Origin: Acidobacteriota bacterium
GTDB taxonomy: Bacteria; Acidobacteriota; Blastocatellia; RBC074
Assembly (NCBI GenBank): GCA_018269055.1
Contig: JAFDVI010000034.1
Coordinates: 1-64,000, forward strand
Direction: 5' to 3'
Length of the DNA: 64,000 nt
The translations under genes and the position numbers were made by a program. Below the pieces are notes generated by a model. That model did no database searches. It was not told the DNA's origin and worked only from the letters and a program-made list of their open reading frames with translations. Below, piece by piece: positions 39,499-48,261 of the stretch (positions are counted from its first letter, which is position 1; each line of letters starts with the position of its first letter).

Positions 39499-42400
39499 TT
39501 ACTCCTCATCAATTTCCACATAAAACTTGTCTTTGGGATTGAGCTCGACTTCCGGCATCGGCTCAAACTTCGACGGATCGAAGGGCGGCATCTCCGGTTC
39601 CGGCACGCCGAGTTCTCGTAGATTTTTGCGCACCGCTTCCAGTCCCCAGTGATACGCAAAGGGGGGGCCATCGCACCATGCCAGCCGATAGGCTTGGGTG
39701 GCGGCTTCGATGGCTTTGGCCTTGTTGCCCGCATCGCGTTCCAGTGCGGCGAGGACGTTCAGCGCATCAGCGTGAAAGAGCGGATACGGCCCTCGCTCGG
39801 CGGCCTCCCAAACGTCATCCAACAATTCGCGCGCTTCGGCGGGCTGATTCTGTCGTCGGCGCAGTTCGGCAAGCGCAATCAGCGCGGGGAGTTCTTCTTC
39901 CGTAAAATTCACCTGTCGCGCGTGAGTCAGGGCGTGATGCAATCGTTCGTCGGCAGTAACAAAGTCACCAATCCCCAATGCAATTTCGCCGGTTAAGCGA
40001 GTCGCCTGGATAAATCCTGGCTCGTAGATAAATGGGTCTTGGGAAAGCTCATAAGCGCGTTTTGCAAATGTGGACGCGCCAAAAAGATCACCTTTCCACA
40101 GAAACAGTTGCGACAGCTTCGCGCTGACATACCCTCGCCACTGCGAAGCACCTTCAGCAGGCAGCAATTTCAGGGCGCGAGTCAGTGCGGTGTTGGATAA
40201 AGCCGTCTCTCCACGTGCGGCCATCGCCAAGCCAATCCAGTTCAGGCTGCGTGCCTCATCAACTAAGGCATTAGTTTGCACGCGGGTGTAACTCAGAGAT
40301 TGGCGCGCGGCGGCTTCCGCATCGCGGAACTTCCCGGACAGGCTCAATGCATACGACAGGGTGCGCAGACCGATACTGAAACTAAAATCATTCTTTATAT
40401 CCGAATAAATCTGGTTGGCGCGACGCGACAACTGGGCGGCAAGTCCCGGTTGACCCGTGTAATGATATGACAGTGCCAGACTGTTGAGCGTGTAGGCTTG
40501 CTGCTCCGGGTAACGCAAATGAGGCAATTGCTCGACTCCGGACGGAAAGAGATGTTCCAGCAATTCGATCTGCTGACGGGAGGCGCTCAAGCGATAGCTC
40601 ATGGCGTCGCTCAAGCGATCACGAAAGACAGCAAAAGCATCGTCATGATGTCCGAGACCGATCAGCGTGTGATAAAGCTCGATGGCTGGGGTCAGGTCTT
40701 CCAGGCTGTTGACTTCCTGCCAATAGTCAATTACCGGCGCTGCTTCAAAGTATTTGTGCAGATTGATGTAAACGTCATGTCTGGCATCATCGGCCAGTGA
40801 GTTCCACACCACACCGCGAACAATCGGATGTAAGTCATAGCGATTAACTCGCATGTCCCAGCCGACCAATCCACGATCTTCCAGTTCCACCAAAATCGTG
40901 TCCAAGGTTTGCTCGCCGACCACTGGCTTGCTTTTGCTTCGTCGTGCCTTGGCGACGAGCAAGGCGACAAGTGAGTCGTAGCTGGCGGGCATGCGAAAAG
41001 CGGCGATTGTCCACAGAACTTGTCGCGCGGGGGCGGCGAGTCCGCGCATGGCGAAATCCAGCACGTAGGATTTCACCTGCACCAGCGGGAGGTCCTGGAA
41101 AGGGTTGAAGTCTGGATGCGCTTTTTTCCAGGCTTCGAAATTGCCAGGGGCGCGCCGGAACCGTGCGACTTCCCCGGCCAGCGCCTGAATCAGCAGCGGA
41201 TGATTTTCAACGCGGTTGAAGATGGGCAGAAGTTGGTCGCGCGCGCCGGAAACATTGAACTTGCGCCATAATTCCAGCGCATCGTCATCCGACAAACCTG
41301 CCAGGTCACGGCGGTAACATCCGGGCAGCGGGTCGCCATTCACTTTGTTTTCCAAATCTGCCGGATGCAGCCGCGTGCTGACCAGAATGCGCGAGGCTTT
41401 GACGCCTGCAAGTTTCCGCAAAAAGTTACCAACGCGTGGGTCGGCGGTTTTTCTGGGTACGCCCGCTTCCCAGCGGGCAGGCTTGGCAAGAGAGGGATGG
41501 GCGTCAACCTGGGCTGCCTCCGGCAGAGATGTCTCTTCGGCTGAAACTGCCCGCTGTGAAGCGTGCGTTCCCGGTCCATCCAGATATGCGGCATCCATCC
41601 GAGCGTAGGCAATCAGCAATCGCTCCATTCCGTCCAGTACGATCAAAAACGGTTCGCGGTCGAGGCGCGTGAGCAATTGCGATTCGCGGTCGGACAGCGG
41701 AATAGCTTCGATTTCGGCCATCGGTCGCCGCGTCACATACGCCAATGCGCGAGCGATAAAGTTTTCAAATCGCGCATCGCTTTCGTAAAAGCTCCACCAC
41801 AACCGCCCGGCCATCGGCTTCATCTCGTGCGGAGCGATTTCGTTGAACCAATGCCAGGTCAACGCGCTTTTGCCTACACCGCCCAGCGCAACGATGTTCA
41901 CAATGCGCGCGGCGTAAATTTCTGCGTTAGGTTTGGCGACCCAATCGGTCAGCAGGTTGAGTTCGGCTTGGCGGCCAATCAAGCCGCGCGTTTGCAGCAG
42001 CGTGTACGGATGCGCGATGAAAGGTTCGGGCGGTTCGGGGATGTCGTAATGCGGATGGAAGCTGGACGCGGGTTTTCCTTTTTCGTCTTCTTCGCGACGA
42101 CGCAAATCGGCCAGCGCTTGAATGACCAGGCCGCGCAACTCTTCGGGCGATTTGAATTCGCCGCGAATGCGTCCCGCGCTGGCGCGTTTTTTTAAATCGG
42201 CGAGTTTTCGTTGGGCTTCGGCATCGGCTTCGACCATCTCAAAAGTTACCGGATGGTCTTTGTGCATCACGAAGACCAGAATCGGGATGCCGCGATCGTC
42301 GGCTCGCTTGAATTCCAGTTCGGTGTACGAAACATCGTATCCCGGAGGAATTTCTCCGTACCGGACGCCGAAAATACCGATGTAAATGTCGGCGTTGTCC

Positions 42401-42579
42401 ACCATTTCGCGGTCTACGGTGATGGCGCTCGAGTCGCGCACGGGCAATTGCTCCATGCCGATCGGGAAGACGCTTTCGCGCAGACAGGCTTCGACGACTT
42501 GTTTGCGGTGTTCGGGCAGATCAAGCGAAGTACTGCTGATCATTGCCGTCTTTTGGCCGGGGCGTGGGGAAGTTGGCAT
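39499..42579 (-). CDS. DUF4062-NTPase-TPR protein (STAND family)
   Basis: 1026 residues, start supported by GAGGAG 7 bases before ATG. An N-terminal DUF4062 domain (residues 10-110; MISSTSLDLPEHRKQVVEAC, IYIGIFGVRYG, SYTELEFKRA) has a predicted TIR-like fold. An NB-ARC/STAND NTPase follows: P-loop GGVGKSALTWHWF at about 232, Walker B FLIVLDGMERLL. The C-terminal half is TPR-like helices from about 640 (LNWIGLAMAARG, ALIALAELRRRQNQ). Such three-part proteins fit ligand-triggered signalling or phage-defence switches. Residues about 336-375, just after Walker B, are encoded by an inverted-repeat insertion (41455-41572). No partner gene is evident. Confidence 0.85.
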   Translation of the reverse strand: MPTSPRPGQKTAMISSTSLDLPEHRKQVVEACLRESVFPIGMEQLPVRDSSAITVDREMVDNADIYIGIFGVRYGEIPPGYDVSYTELEFKRADDRGIPILVFVMHKDHPVTFEMVEADAEAQRKLADLKKRASAGRIRGEFKSPEELRGLVIQALADLRRREEDEKGKPASSFHPHYDIPEPPEPFIAHPYTLLQTRGLIGRQAELNLLTDWVAKPNAEIYAARIVNIVALGGVGKSALTWHWFNEIAPHEMKPMAGRLWWSFYESDARFENFIARALAYVTRRPMAEIEAIPLSDRESQLLTRLDREPFLIVLDGMERLLIAYARMDAAYLDGPGTHASQRAVSAEETSLPEAAQVDAHPSLAKPARWEAGVPRKTADPRVGNFLRKLAGVKASRILVSTRLHPADLENKVNGDPLPGCYRRDLAGLSDDDALELWRKFNVSGARDQLLPIFNRVENHPLLIQALAGEVARFRRAPGNFEAWKKAHPDFNPFQDLPLVQVKSYVLDFAMRGLAAPARQVLWTIAAFRMPASYDSLVALLVAKARRSKSKPVVGEQTLDTILVELEDRGLVGWDMRVNRYDLHPIVRGVVWNSLADDARHDVYINLHKYFEAAPVIDYWQEVNSLEDLTPAIELYHTLIGLGHHDDAFAVFRDRLSDAMSYRLSASRQQIELLEHLFPSGVEQLPHLRYPEQQAYTLNSLALSYHYTGQPGLAAQLSRRANQIYSDIKNDFSFSIGLRTLSYALSLSGKFRDAEAAARQSLSYTRVQTNALVDEARSLNWIGLAMAARGETALSNTALTRALKLLPAEGASQWRGYVSAKLSQLFLWKGDLFGASTFAKRAYELSQDPFIYEPGFIQATRLTGEIALGIGDFVTADERLHHALTHARQVNFTEEELPALIALAELRRRQNQPAEARELLDDVWEAAERGPYPLFHADALNVLAALERDAGNKAKAIEAATQAYRLAWCDGPPFAYHWGLEAVRKNLRELGVPEPEMPPFDPSKFEPMPEVELNPKDKFYVEIDEE
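41455..41572. repeat. Palindromic element inserted in frame inside the STAND gene
   Basis: Two 26-base arms, 41455-41480 (GGGTACGCCCGCTTCCCAGC...) and 41547-41572 (...GCTGTGAAGCGTGCGTTCCC), match in 23 of 26 positions as reverse complements, with a 66-base loop. The whole element is an open frame translated as about 40 residues of the NTPase. Its arm is related to the intergenic elements at 30627 and 42591. Confidence 0.8.
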
Positions 42580-42590
42580 AAGGTTCTCCT

Positions 42591-42690
42591 CTGGGTGCGC
42601 AGCGCTTCCAGCCTGCTAGGCTCGGCGATTGGCCCAGTTGTTCCGAAGTACGACTTGCCGAGATGCGCGCTGGAAGCTGCGCGCACCCAG
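42591..42690. repeat. Palindromic element, GGGT(G/A)CGC/GCTTCC family, upstream of the STAND gene
   Basis: The left arm at 42591-42616 (CTGGGTGCGCAGCGCTTCC...) pairs with 42665-42690 (...GGAAGCTGCGCGCACCCAG). It lies between the STAND gene start and the end of the LIC_10091-like gene and touches the latter's stop codon. An internal AAGTACGAC is shared with the element at 30627. Confidence 0.8.
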
Positions 42691-42691
42691 G

Positions 42692-43888
42692 TCAGCGCAA
42701 ATCCAGCGAATGCTTGGAAATTACGTCTGAATAACTCTGCAAGCCGCCTGCCGCGTATTCTTTGACGAAGCTGTCCATTGTTTGCAGCAACTGTGTGCTG
42801 TAATACCCGCTGACCGATTGTGGGTGCGCGTAACCCCAGGTGCCGTTGAAGTAGCTGCGGATAATCAAACTGTTTGCATCGCGCGGCAGGGCTTTGACGT
42901 TGGCGGCGAAATGGTCGAAATCGTCTCCGCGCATCAGATAAAACTCTACGTTCGAGGTGTAAAAAGCCGACACCTTTTCACGGCGTTCGTTCAGGTAAGC
43001 GGCGATGCTTTTCAGCGCGTGATCTCCGGCCAGGTTGCCGGTGACGGGAATGACCAGATTGCGTTCCTGCAAGGATTTCAGGGAGCGGAAATCGTCTTCG
43101 CTGACCAGATAATTGCACTGTTTGCCGGTCAGGTCTTTTTCCAGCAACAGGTCTCGGTAATTCGGGTAGTAATAGCGCGAGCCGCGTCCGTGGCTGGTGA
43201 ATTTCAAATCCAGGCCGCTGGTGAAAAACTCCGTGTGCATGCGTTTGATGGTTTCAATCTCGCTGTCGCTGATTTTGATGCCGTAGCTTTTGATTTTGGC
43301 TCGGAGCGCGGCGTGCGTAGCGTCAAACAGCTTGGTGTCTTTCGGCGTTTTGTCTATGTAAGCGACGATGTCCTGAATGTTGCGCGCGTCCCAGGACTTC
43401 AAATCAGCAGGAACCGGTTTGCCGAAAAACAGGCACAGATATTCGATGCGATTGCGGGCGGATTCAAACAGCGCTTTGAACAGCAGATGCTGCAACAGAT
43501 TGTCGTGACGAATGTCCACCATAAAGGCGATGTTCGGACGAATTTGCGCGATGTAGGAAAAGCTCTGGTCAGGGCCGACGCCGATGAAGGCTCCTCCGTT
43601 GATTTTCATCTGCCGCATCTTGCCCATTATGTGCAGGTAAGAGGTTTCGTTTGAAATCAGATTGTCGGTGTCGAAATAGCCGTTGGGTTCCGATAGCTTT
43701 TGGCTGAGCGCGGCGAACTGCTCAACCGTCAAACTTGTTTCTACCGGTTTGGGCGGCGTTTGTGCTGGAGCGGGTTGGGTCGCTTGCTGCGTTTCTGGCG
43801 CTGGGTTCGGCTGCGGCCTTTCCTGCAAACGAGCCGTTTGAATCAACGCACAAACAATCAAAACCGATAAAAACAATTTCCTTCTCAT
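42692..43888 (-). CDS. LIC_10091-like secreted protein of unknown function
   Basis: 398 residues. A signal segment (MRRKLFLSVLIVCALIQTA) is followed by a Pro/Gln/Ala-rich linker (about 22-52) and a folded domain. Recognisable stretches: YFDTDNLISNETSYLHIMGK, GAFIGVGPDQSFSYIAQIRP, DIRHDNLLQHLLFKAL and SNVEFYLMRG. This resembles the LIC_10091 family, sometimes predicted to have a methyltransferase-like fold; the family call is from memory of the pattern. The location is periplasm or cell surface. It is on the same strand as the STAND gene but separated from it by a palindrome. Confidence 0.6.
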   Translation of the reverse strand: MRRKLFLSVLIVCALIQTARLQERPQPNPAPETQQATQPAPAQTPPKPVETSLTVEQFAALSQKLSEPNGYFDTDNLISNETSYLHIMGKMRQMKINGGAFIGVGPDQSFSYIAQIRPNIAFMVDIRHDNLLQHLLFKALFESARNRIEYLCLFFGKPVPADLKSWDARNIQDIVAYIDKTPKDTKLFDATHAALRAKIKSYGIKISDSEIETIKRMHTEFFTSGLDLKFTSHGRGSRYYYPNYRDLLLEKDLTGKQCNYLVSEDDFRSLKSLQERNLVIPVTGNLAGDHALKSIAAYLNERREKVSAFYTSNVEFYLMRGDDFDHFAANVKALPRDANSLIIRSYFNGTWGYAHPQSVSGYYSTQLLQTMDSFVKEYAAGGLQSYSDVISKHSLDLR

Positions 43889-43924
43889 AACGTCCTCTCG
43901 CCAGTTCAGAATGCAGAACTTTTA

Positions 43925-43997
43925 GACAGGATTTACACGATTTATCAGGATTGCTTCAATCCACAGTTCAATCCTGTTGAATCTTGTAAATCCTGTC
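43925..43997. repeat. Inverted repeat, ACAGGATTTACAAGAT family (second copy)
   Basis: The left arm at 43925-43953 (GACAGGATTTACACGATTTA...) pairs with 43969-43997 (...GAATCTTGTAAATCCTGTC). It sits between two minus-strand secreted-protein genes. Same family as 31740-31822. Confidence 0.8.
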
Positions 43998-44034
43998 TTT
44001 ATTTTCTTTGTTTCGAGTTTGCGGTTCTTGCTGA

Positions 44035-45189
44035 TTACTCGACACCCTTCAAGTCCCAGGCCAGCTCATTCTTCCAATGATTCTGTTGTAGAAACGACAA
44101 GTATTCGCGTTCGCCGCGCACGTATAATCCCAAAAAGGCGATGCTATATGAATTAACAATGGCGTAGGTCGTTTCCATCGAAGTGTAGTTGAACTCCGTG
44201 CCGTCGCTGCGTTTGCCTTTGCCGACGCCATCGCCGAAGTTTTTGTCAATTTTGAAGACATCCGTGAAGGAGTAATGCCCGCCTTCTTTCAAATCCAGCA
44301 GATAACCATCGCGCTGATGTTTGGCGTACACGTCGCGGATTCGTTCGTTGCCTTTGGGGCCGATGGTGCGGTCTTCTTCGCCGAGCATATACAGTGAAGG
44401 AACCGTCAGATTTGTGTGCGTTTCGGGCGCGCCGGACATGGCAATGACGGCTTTGAATCGCGGATCGAAATCGGCAACGCGAATTGCGGTCATCGAACCA
44501 AACGACATGCCAGCGGCGACAGGCTTGCTCAGATCGAGTTTGCCGGAAAAGCGGCTGTCGGCCCCGCCGTTCCACATCGTCATTTGATCCAGCAAAAAGC
44601 TCATGTCTTTGGGACGATCCACAGCGGAATTTTCCCGCTGGTCGTTGCGGTAGAGAATCGGTTTGCCTTTGATGATCGTCACGCGCGCATTGGCCGTATG
44701 GTCAGCGGAAACGATGACGTAGCCGTGGCTGGCCAGGTAATCGCACCAGAAAGTATTCTGCGTTCGAGTGCCGCCGTTGCCATGCGAGAAAACAATCAGC
44801 GGAAATTTGCCGTCGCGAACGCGGGCGTCGCGCACAGCCGAATTCCAATACAGTTCGTTCATCTCGGCGGCGGTTTTCTTGTATGCCAACTTCAGCAACG
44901 AATCGAACTGCGGCGTCATCCCGCCGGGAATGAAATCCGTGAATTTGTTTTTGGGCAGATTGCGCGCTTCGTCCGTAGCGGGGTACCAAATTTCGGTGAC
45001 CAATGTACGATCTTCGTTGGTGGCAGCGTCGGTTCGACTGTGATCAATCAACACAGTGGTCGTCACTCCGACAGGGAACGGGCCGGAGTGCATTGGATCA
45101 AGAACTTTTGTCGCGGCACGGTTGGGTTGCGGAACGCTGATCGCTGCCAGCACGATCAAAACAGCAGCAAGGACTCTTAATCGTTTCAT
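44035..45189 (-). CDS. Secreted alpha/beta hydrolase (PAF-acetylhydrolase/dienelactone-hydrolase-like)
   Basis: 384 residues with a signal peptide (MKRLRVLAAVLIVLAAISVP, cleavage near NRAA). FPLIVFSHGNGGTRTQNTFW is the oxyanion turn, AAGMSFGSMTAIRVAD carries the nucleophile Ser in GxSxG, LGEEDRTIGPKGNER the acidic residue, and GGHYSFTDVF the His. The pattern is that of the PAF-acetylhydrolase-like lipase or dienelactone hydrolase families, acting on esters in the periplasm or outside. Substrate unknown. Confidence 0.8.
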   Translation of the reverse strand: MKRLRVLAAVLIVLAAISVPQPNRAATKVLDPMHSGPFPVGVTTTVLIDHSRTDAATNEDRTLVTEIWYPATDEARNLPKNKFTDFIPGGMTPQFDSLLKLAYKKTAAEMNELYWNSAVRDARVRDGKFPLIVFSHGNGGTRTQNTFWCDYLASHGYVIVSADHTANARVTIIKGKPILYRNDQRENSAVDRPKDMSFLLDQMTMWNGGADSRFSGKLDLSKPVAAGMSFGSMTAIRVADFDPRFKAVIAMSGAPETHTNLTVPSLYMLGEEDRTIGPKGNERIRDVYAKHQRDGYLLDLKEGGHYSFTDVFKIDKNFGDGVGKGKRSDGTEFNYTSMETTYAIVNSYSIAFLGLYVRGEREYLSFLQQNHWKNELAWDLKGVE

Positions 45190-45320
45190 CAGAGGTTCTC
45201 CTTCTCAAGCATTTGGGAATTCGGGTATATTCGGCTCGGCGATTTAAGCACAGATTTCCCCACGCAACCAAAACAAAACTTGGGGACGGTTGAAAGATTG
45301 AATACTGAAACGGAGACCCA

Positions 45321-46121
45321 TTGAAGATTATGCCAACCGCCGGAAAATCATCGAAAAAGAAATCATCCCAAAAAACTTCCACGAAAACCAAGAAAGCCGC
45401 CACAAAGAGAACGCTCGCCTTCGACATTGGCGGCTCAGGATTGAAAGCCACAGTGCTCGACGAAAAAGGCGAAATGTTGACTGATCGTGTGCGGGTCGAA
45501 ACTCCGCAGCCCTGCCCGCCGGGTGTCTTGCTGGAAAAACTGAAAGAATTGCTGGTTCAATTGCCGGAATTTGATCGCGTTTCGGTCGGATTTCCCGGCG
45601 TCGTTCGTCACGGCAAAACGCTTTCTTGCAAAAATCTGGGTTCCGACGAATGGAACCACTTTGATCTGCAAAAAGCTGTAGCCAAAGTCACAGGCAAACC
45701 GACATTGGTCATCAATGATGCTGATATGCAGGGACTTGGGGCAATCAAAGGCAACGGCGTCGAGTTGGTGATTACGCTTGGCACGGGATTAGGCTCGGCG
45801 CTGTTTGAAGATGGACGGCTGGCGCCGCACATCGAACTCGCGCACATTCCGTTTCGCAAAGGCCAAACCTACGAACAGCAACTCGGCAACAAAGCCTTCA
45901 AAAAAGTTGGGAAGAAAGAATGGAACGATCGGTTGGAAAAAGCCATCGAATGTTTCCGTATCTTGACCAATTTCGACAAACTGTATCTGGGCGGCGGCAA
46001 TGCCAAAGAAGTCGCGCTGAAAGTTGGGGAAGATGTCGAGGTTGTGTGCAACAGTTTGGGCATGCTGGGCGGCATTTGGCTGTGGAAGGATACGGATTGG
46101 AGTGACGGCGTTCAAAAGTGA
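45321..46121 (+). CDS. ROK-family sugar kinase, polyphosphate-glucokinase-like
   Basis: 266 residues from a TTG at 45321 with GGAG 5 bases upstream; an ATG at 45330 is in frame but too far from that site. A Lys/Ser/Thr-rich N-terminal tail of about 30 residues precedes the phosphate motif TLAFDIGGSGLKATVLDEKG. VSVGFPGVV, NDADMQGLGAIKG and ITLGTGLGSALFEDG are ROK motifs, and LYLGGGNAK is the adenosine region. The short chain and the HIELAHIPF segment favour polyphosphate glucokinase over plain ROK glucokinase. Expected product glucose 6-phosphate; donor ATP or polyphosphate not decidable here. Confidence 0.8.
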   Translation: MKIMPTAGKSSKKKSSQKTSTKTKKAATKRTLAFDIGGSGLKATVLDEKGEMLTDRVRVETPQPCPPGVLLEKLKELLVQLPEFDRVSVGFPGVVRHGKTLSCKNLGSDEWNHFDLQKAVAKVTGKPTLVINDADMQGLGAIKGNGVELVITLGTGLGSALFEDGRLAPHIELAHIPFRKGQTYEQQLGNKAFKKVGKKEWNDRLEKAIECFRILTNFDKLYLGGGNAKEVALKVGEDVEVVCNSLGMLGGIWLWKDTDWSDGVQK

Positions 46122-46218
46122 TGCTCAGAAAAGCCTCTTTCCCCGACCTGTCCGCTCGCGTATGATTGACCCTTCTTCGCTCCTTTTTTGGACTGATATT
46201 TCAACGGAGAAAGCAGTA

Positions 46219-47253
46219 ATGTCGAATTTCAAAAACGGGCTGATCAAAAGCGCCGTGCCCAGCGCCGGGGTCGAAGGCGGCGAAGTCGTTCTCACCTGTG
46301 AAGGGTACGACACCTCAGATTATTCCTATTGCCACGTTTGGTTTGGAGATCAACGCGGAAGAGTCGTCAGCGCCGCGCCAACTCGCGTCATCATTTCCGT
46401 TCCTGATTGCGATACGGGAATCGAAGCCAATGAATTGAAGCTGGAAAGCTCCGGCGGCGTGATGGCAACGCCGTTTACCTTGGGAGCCAAGCTGGCTGAA
46501 AATCTGCACCCTGTTGCCAACCCGGCGGTTGACCGCGACGATGGCAGCATTTACGTCACATTGTCCGGAACTCGCGGCCAGAAAATGCCGGTTTCCATTT
46601 ACAAAATTACTGCCGATGACGAATTGATGCCGTTGGTTTCCGATGTGGTCAATCCCACCGGGTTGGCGTTCAACCGCGAAGGCACGCTGTATGTGACCAG
46701 CCGGTATGACGGCAAACTGTTTCGTATCTCTCCGTTTGGCGAGCCGGAAACCATTGCATCAGATTTGGGCGTTGCCACCGGGTTGGCCTTTGATCGTCGC
46801 GGAGAAGTTTACGTTGGTGACCGCACGGGAACAATTTTCCGCGTGAACGAAATTGGCGAAGTTCGTCAATTCGCTTCGCTTGATCCCAGCGTGGCTGCTT
46901 ATCATTTGGCGTTTTCGCCACACGGAGATTTATTTGTCAGCGGGCCAACGGTTTCTTCGTTTGAAACCATCTGGCGCGTAGACGCGATGGGCGAAGTGGA
47001 GAAGTTCTACACTGGCCTGGGTCGTCCGCAAGGGTTGGCTTTCGATGCGGAAGGGAATTTGTACGTAGCCGCTTCGCTGAGAGGACATAGAGGCATCGTG
47101 CGAATCACGCCCGATGGGCGCAACGCCGAAGTCGTTGTTGCCGGCGCATCGCTGGTGGGGCTGGCCTTTGACAACGCAGGCAATATGATCGTCGTCAGCA
47201 CTCAGAAAGTGTACCGACTGCCTATGGGCATCAAAGGATATTTTGTGTTTTGA
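46219..47253 (+). CDS. IPT/TIG plus NHL-type beta-propeller protein
   Basis: 344 residues from the ATG at 46219 with GGAG 9 bases upstream. An N-terminal IPT/TIG-like beta domain (residues 5-85: VPSAGVEGGEVVLTCEGYD, VPDCDTGIEANELKLESS) is followed by a six-bladed propeller with repeated motifs PTGLAFNREGTLYVTSR, ATGLAFDRRGEVYVGDR, PQGLAFDAEGNLYVAAS and LVGLAFDNAGNMIVVST. SMP-30/NHL-like propellers act as lactonases or as binding scaffolds; no catalytic metal triad is clear. No signal peptide, so probably cytoplasmic. larE follows after 24 bases and may be cotranscribed. Confidence 0.78.
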   Translation: MSNFKNGLIKSAVPSAGVEGGEVVLTCEGYDTSDYSYCHVWFGDQRGRVVSAAPTRVIISVPDCDTGIEANELKLESSGGVMATPFTLGAKLAENLHPVANPAVDRDDGSIYVTLSGTRGQKMPVSIYKITADDELMPLVSDVVNPTGLAFNREGTLYVTSRYDGKLFRISPFGEPETIASDLGVATGLAFDRRGEVYVGDRTGTIFRVNEIGEVRQFASLDPSVAAYHLAFSPHGDLFVSGPTVSSFETIWRVDAMGEVEKFYTGLGRPQGLAFDAEGNLYVAASLRGHRGIVRITPDGRNAEVVVAGASLVGLAFDNAGNMIVVSTQKVYRLPMGIKGYFVF

Positions 47254-47277
47254 CTTTGACGCAAACGTCACGCTGAA

Positions 47278-48174
47278 ATGAAGCAGTCCCGCCGGAAAGC
47301 AGTTGGAGTGAACCAGAAAGCAATGCAAACTGCGACTCAGAAAGAGGCAATTTCCCCGGAAACCGCGGCCAAAGAGCGTTCGCTCAGACAGTTGTTGCGT
47401 GAGATGGAATCCGTCATTGTGGCGTATTCCGGAGGCGTTGACAGCGCTTATTTGGCTTATGTGGCAGCCAGCGAACTCGGCCAGCGCGCCTTGGCCGTAA
47501 CCGGCGAAAGCCCCAGCTATCCGGACTTTCAGCGACAAGATGCATTGGAAGTCGTCAAAAAGTTTTCAATCCCTCATCAGTTCATCAACACGGAAGAAAT
47601 TCACGATCCGAATTACCAGGCAAACCCCGCCAATCGCTGTTATTTCTGCAAACACGAATTGTTTACAAAACTAAGTGACCTGGCTGTCGAGCACGGATAC
47701 GCGTTTGTCTGCGACGGAAATAACGCCGACGATGTCGTGGATTACCGACCGGGCCGACAAGCTGCAAAAGAGAAAAATGTTCGCAGCCCATTGATTGAAG
47801 CCGGGTTGACCAAAGCTGAAATTCGTCAATTGTCCGAACTTGCAGGTTTGCCGGTGTGGGATCGTCCGGCGTCCGCCTGTTTGTCGTCGCGAATTCCGTA
47901 CGGAATGCCAGTCACGATTGAGAAGCTTTCGGTCATCGAGCGCGGCGAATCCAAATTGCGACTATTGGGATTTCAACAGATGCGGGTTCGCCATCACGGA
48001 GATTTAGCCCGCATCGAAATCTCTACGGACGAATTGCCGCGCGCGCTGAACACGGACATGGCGCAGCGCATTGCGGCGGCATTCAAACAATTGGGATTCA
48101 AGTTCGTAACGCTCGACCTGGAAGGATATCGAACCGGCGCGCTGAACGAATCTTTGAAAATTGCAGAGAAGTAA
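47278..48174 (+). CDS. larE: ATP-dependent sacrificial sulfur transferase LarE
   Basis: 298 residues. PP-loop ATP pyrophosphatase motif VIVAYSGGVDSAYLAYVA, then RCYFCKHELFTKL and ASACLSSRIPYG. LarE provides sulfur for the nickel-pincer cofactor of lactate racemase-type enzymes. The CxxC pair plus the Cys of ACLSSR fits the three-cysteine class reported to bind an iron-sulfur cluster, not the single-Cys sacrificial class. larB, larC and larA are not nearby. A clear terminator follows. Confidence 0.9.
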   Translation: MKQSRRKAVGVNQKAMQTATQKEAISPETAAKERSLRQLLREMESVIVAYSGGVDSAYLAYVAASELGQRALAVTGESPSYPDFQRQDALEVVKKFSIPHQFINTEEIHDPNYQANPANRCYFCKHELFTKLSDLAVEHGYAFVCDGNNADDVVDYRPGRQAAKEKNVRSPLIEAGLTKAEIRQLSELAGLPVWDRPASACLSSRIPYGMPVTIEKLSVIERGESKLRLLGFQQMRVRHHGDLARIEISTDELPRALNTDMAQRIAAAFKQLGFKFVTLDLEGYRTGALNESLKIAEK

Positions 48175-48178
48175 AAAT

Positions 48179-48216
48179 GGGCGGGGATCCACAGATCACC
48201 CGCCCAAACTTTTTAT
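48179..48216 (+). terminator. Rho-independent terminator after larE
   Basis: GGGCGGG at 48179-48185 pairs with CCCGCCC at 48199-48205, followed by AAACTTTTTAT. A GC-rich stem with a U-rich tail, placed 5 bases after the larE stop and before the gdh ribosome-binding site. Confidence 0.8.
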
Positions 48217-48261
48217 AAGTCCACCAGCCCTAGTCTGCCCAGCACCAGCAAGGAGGTATCT

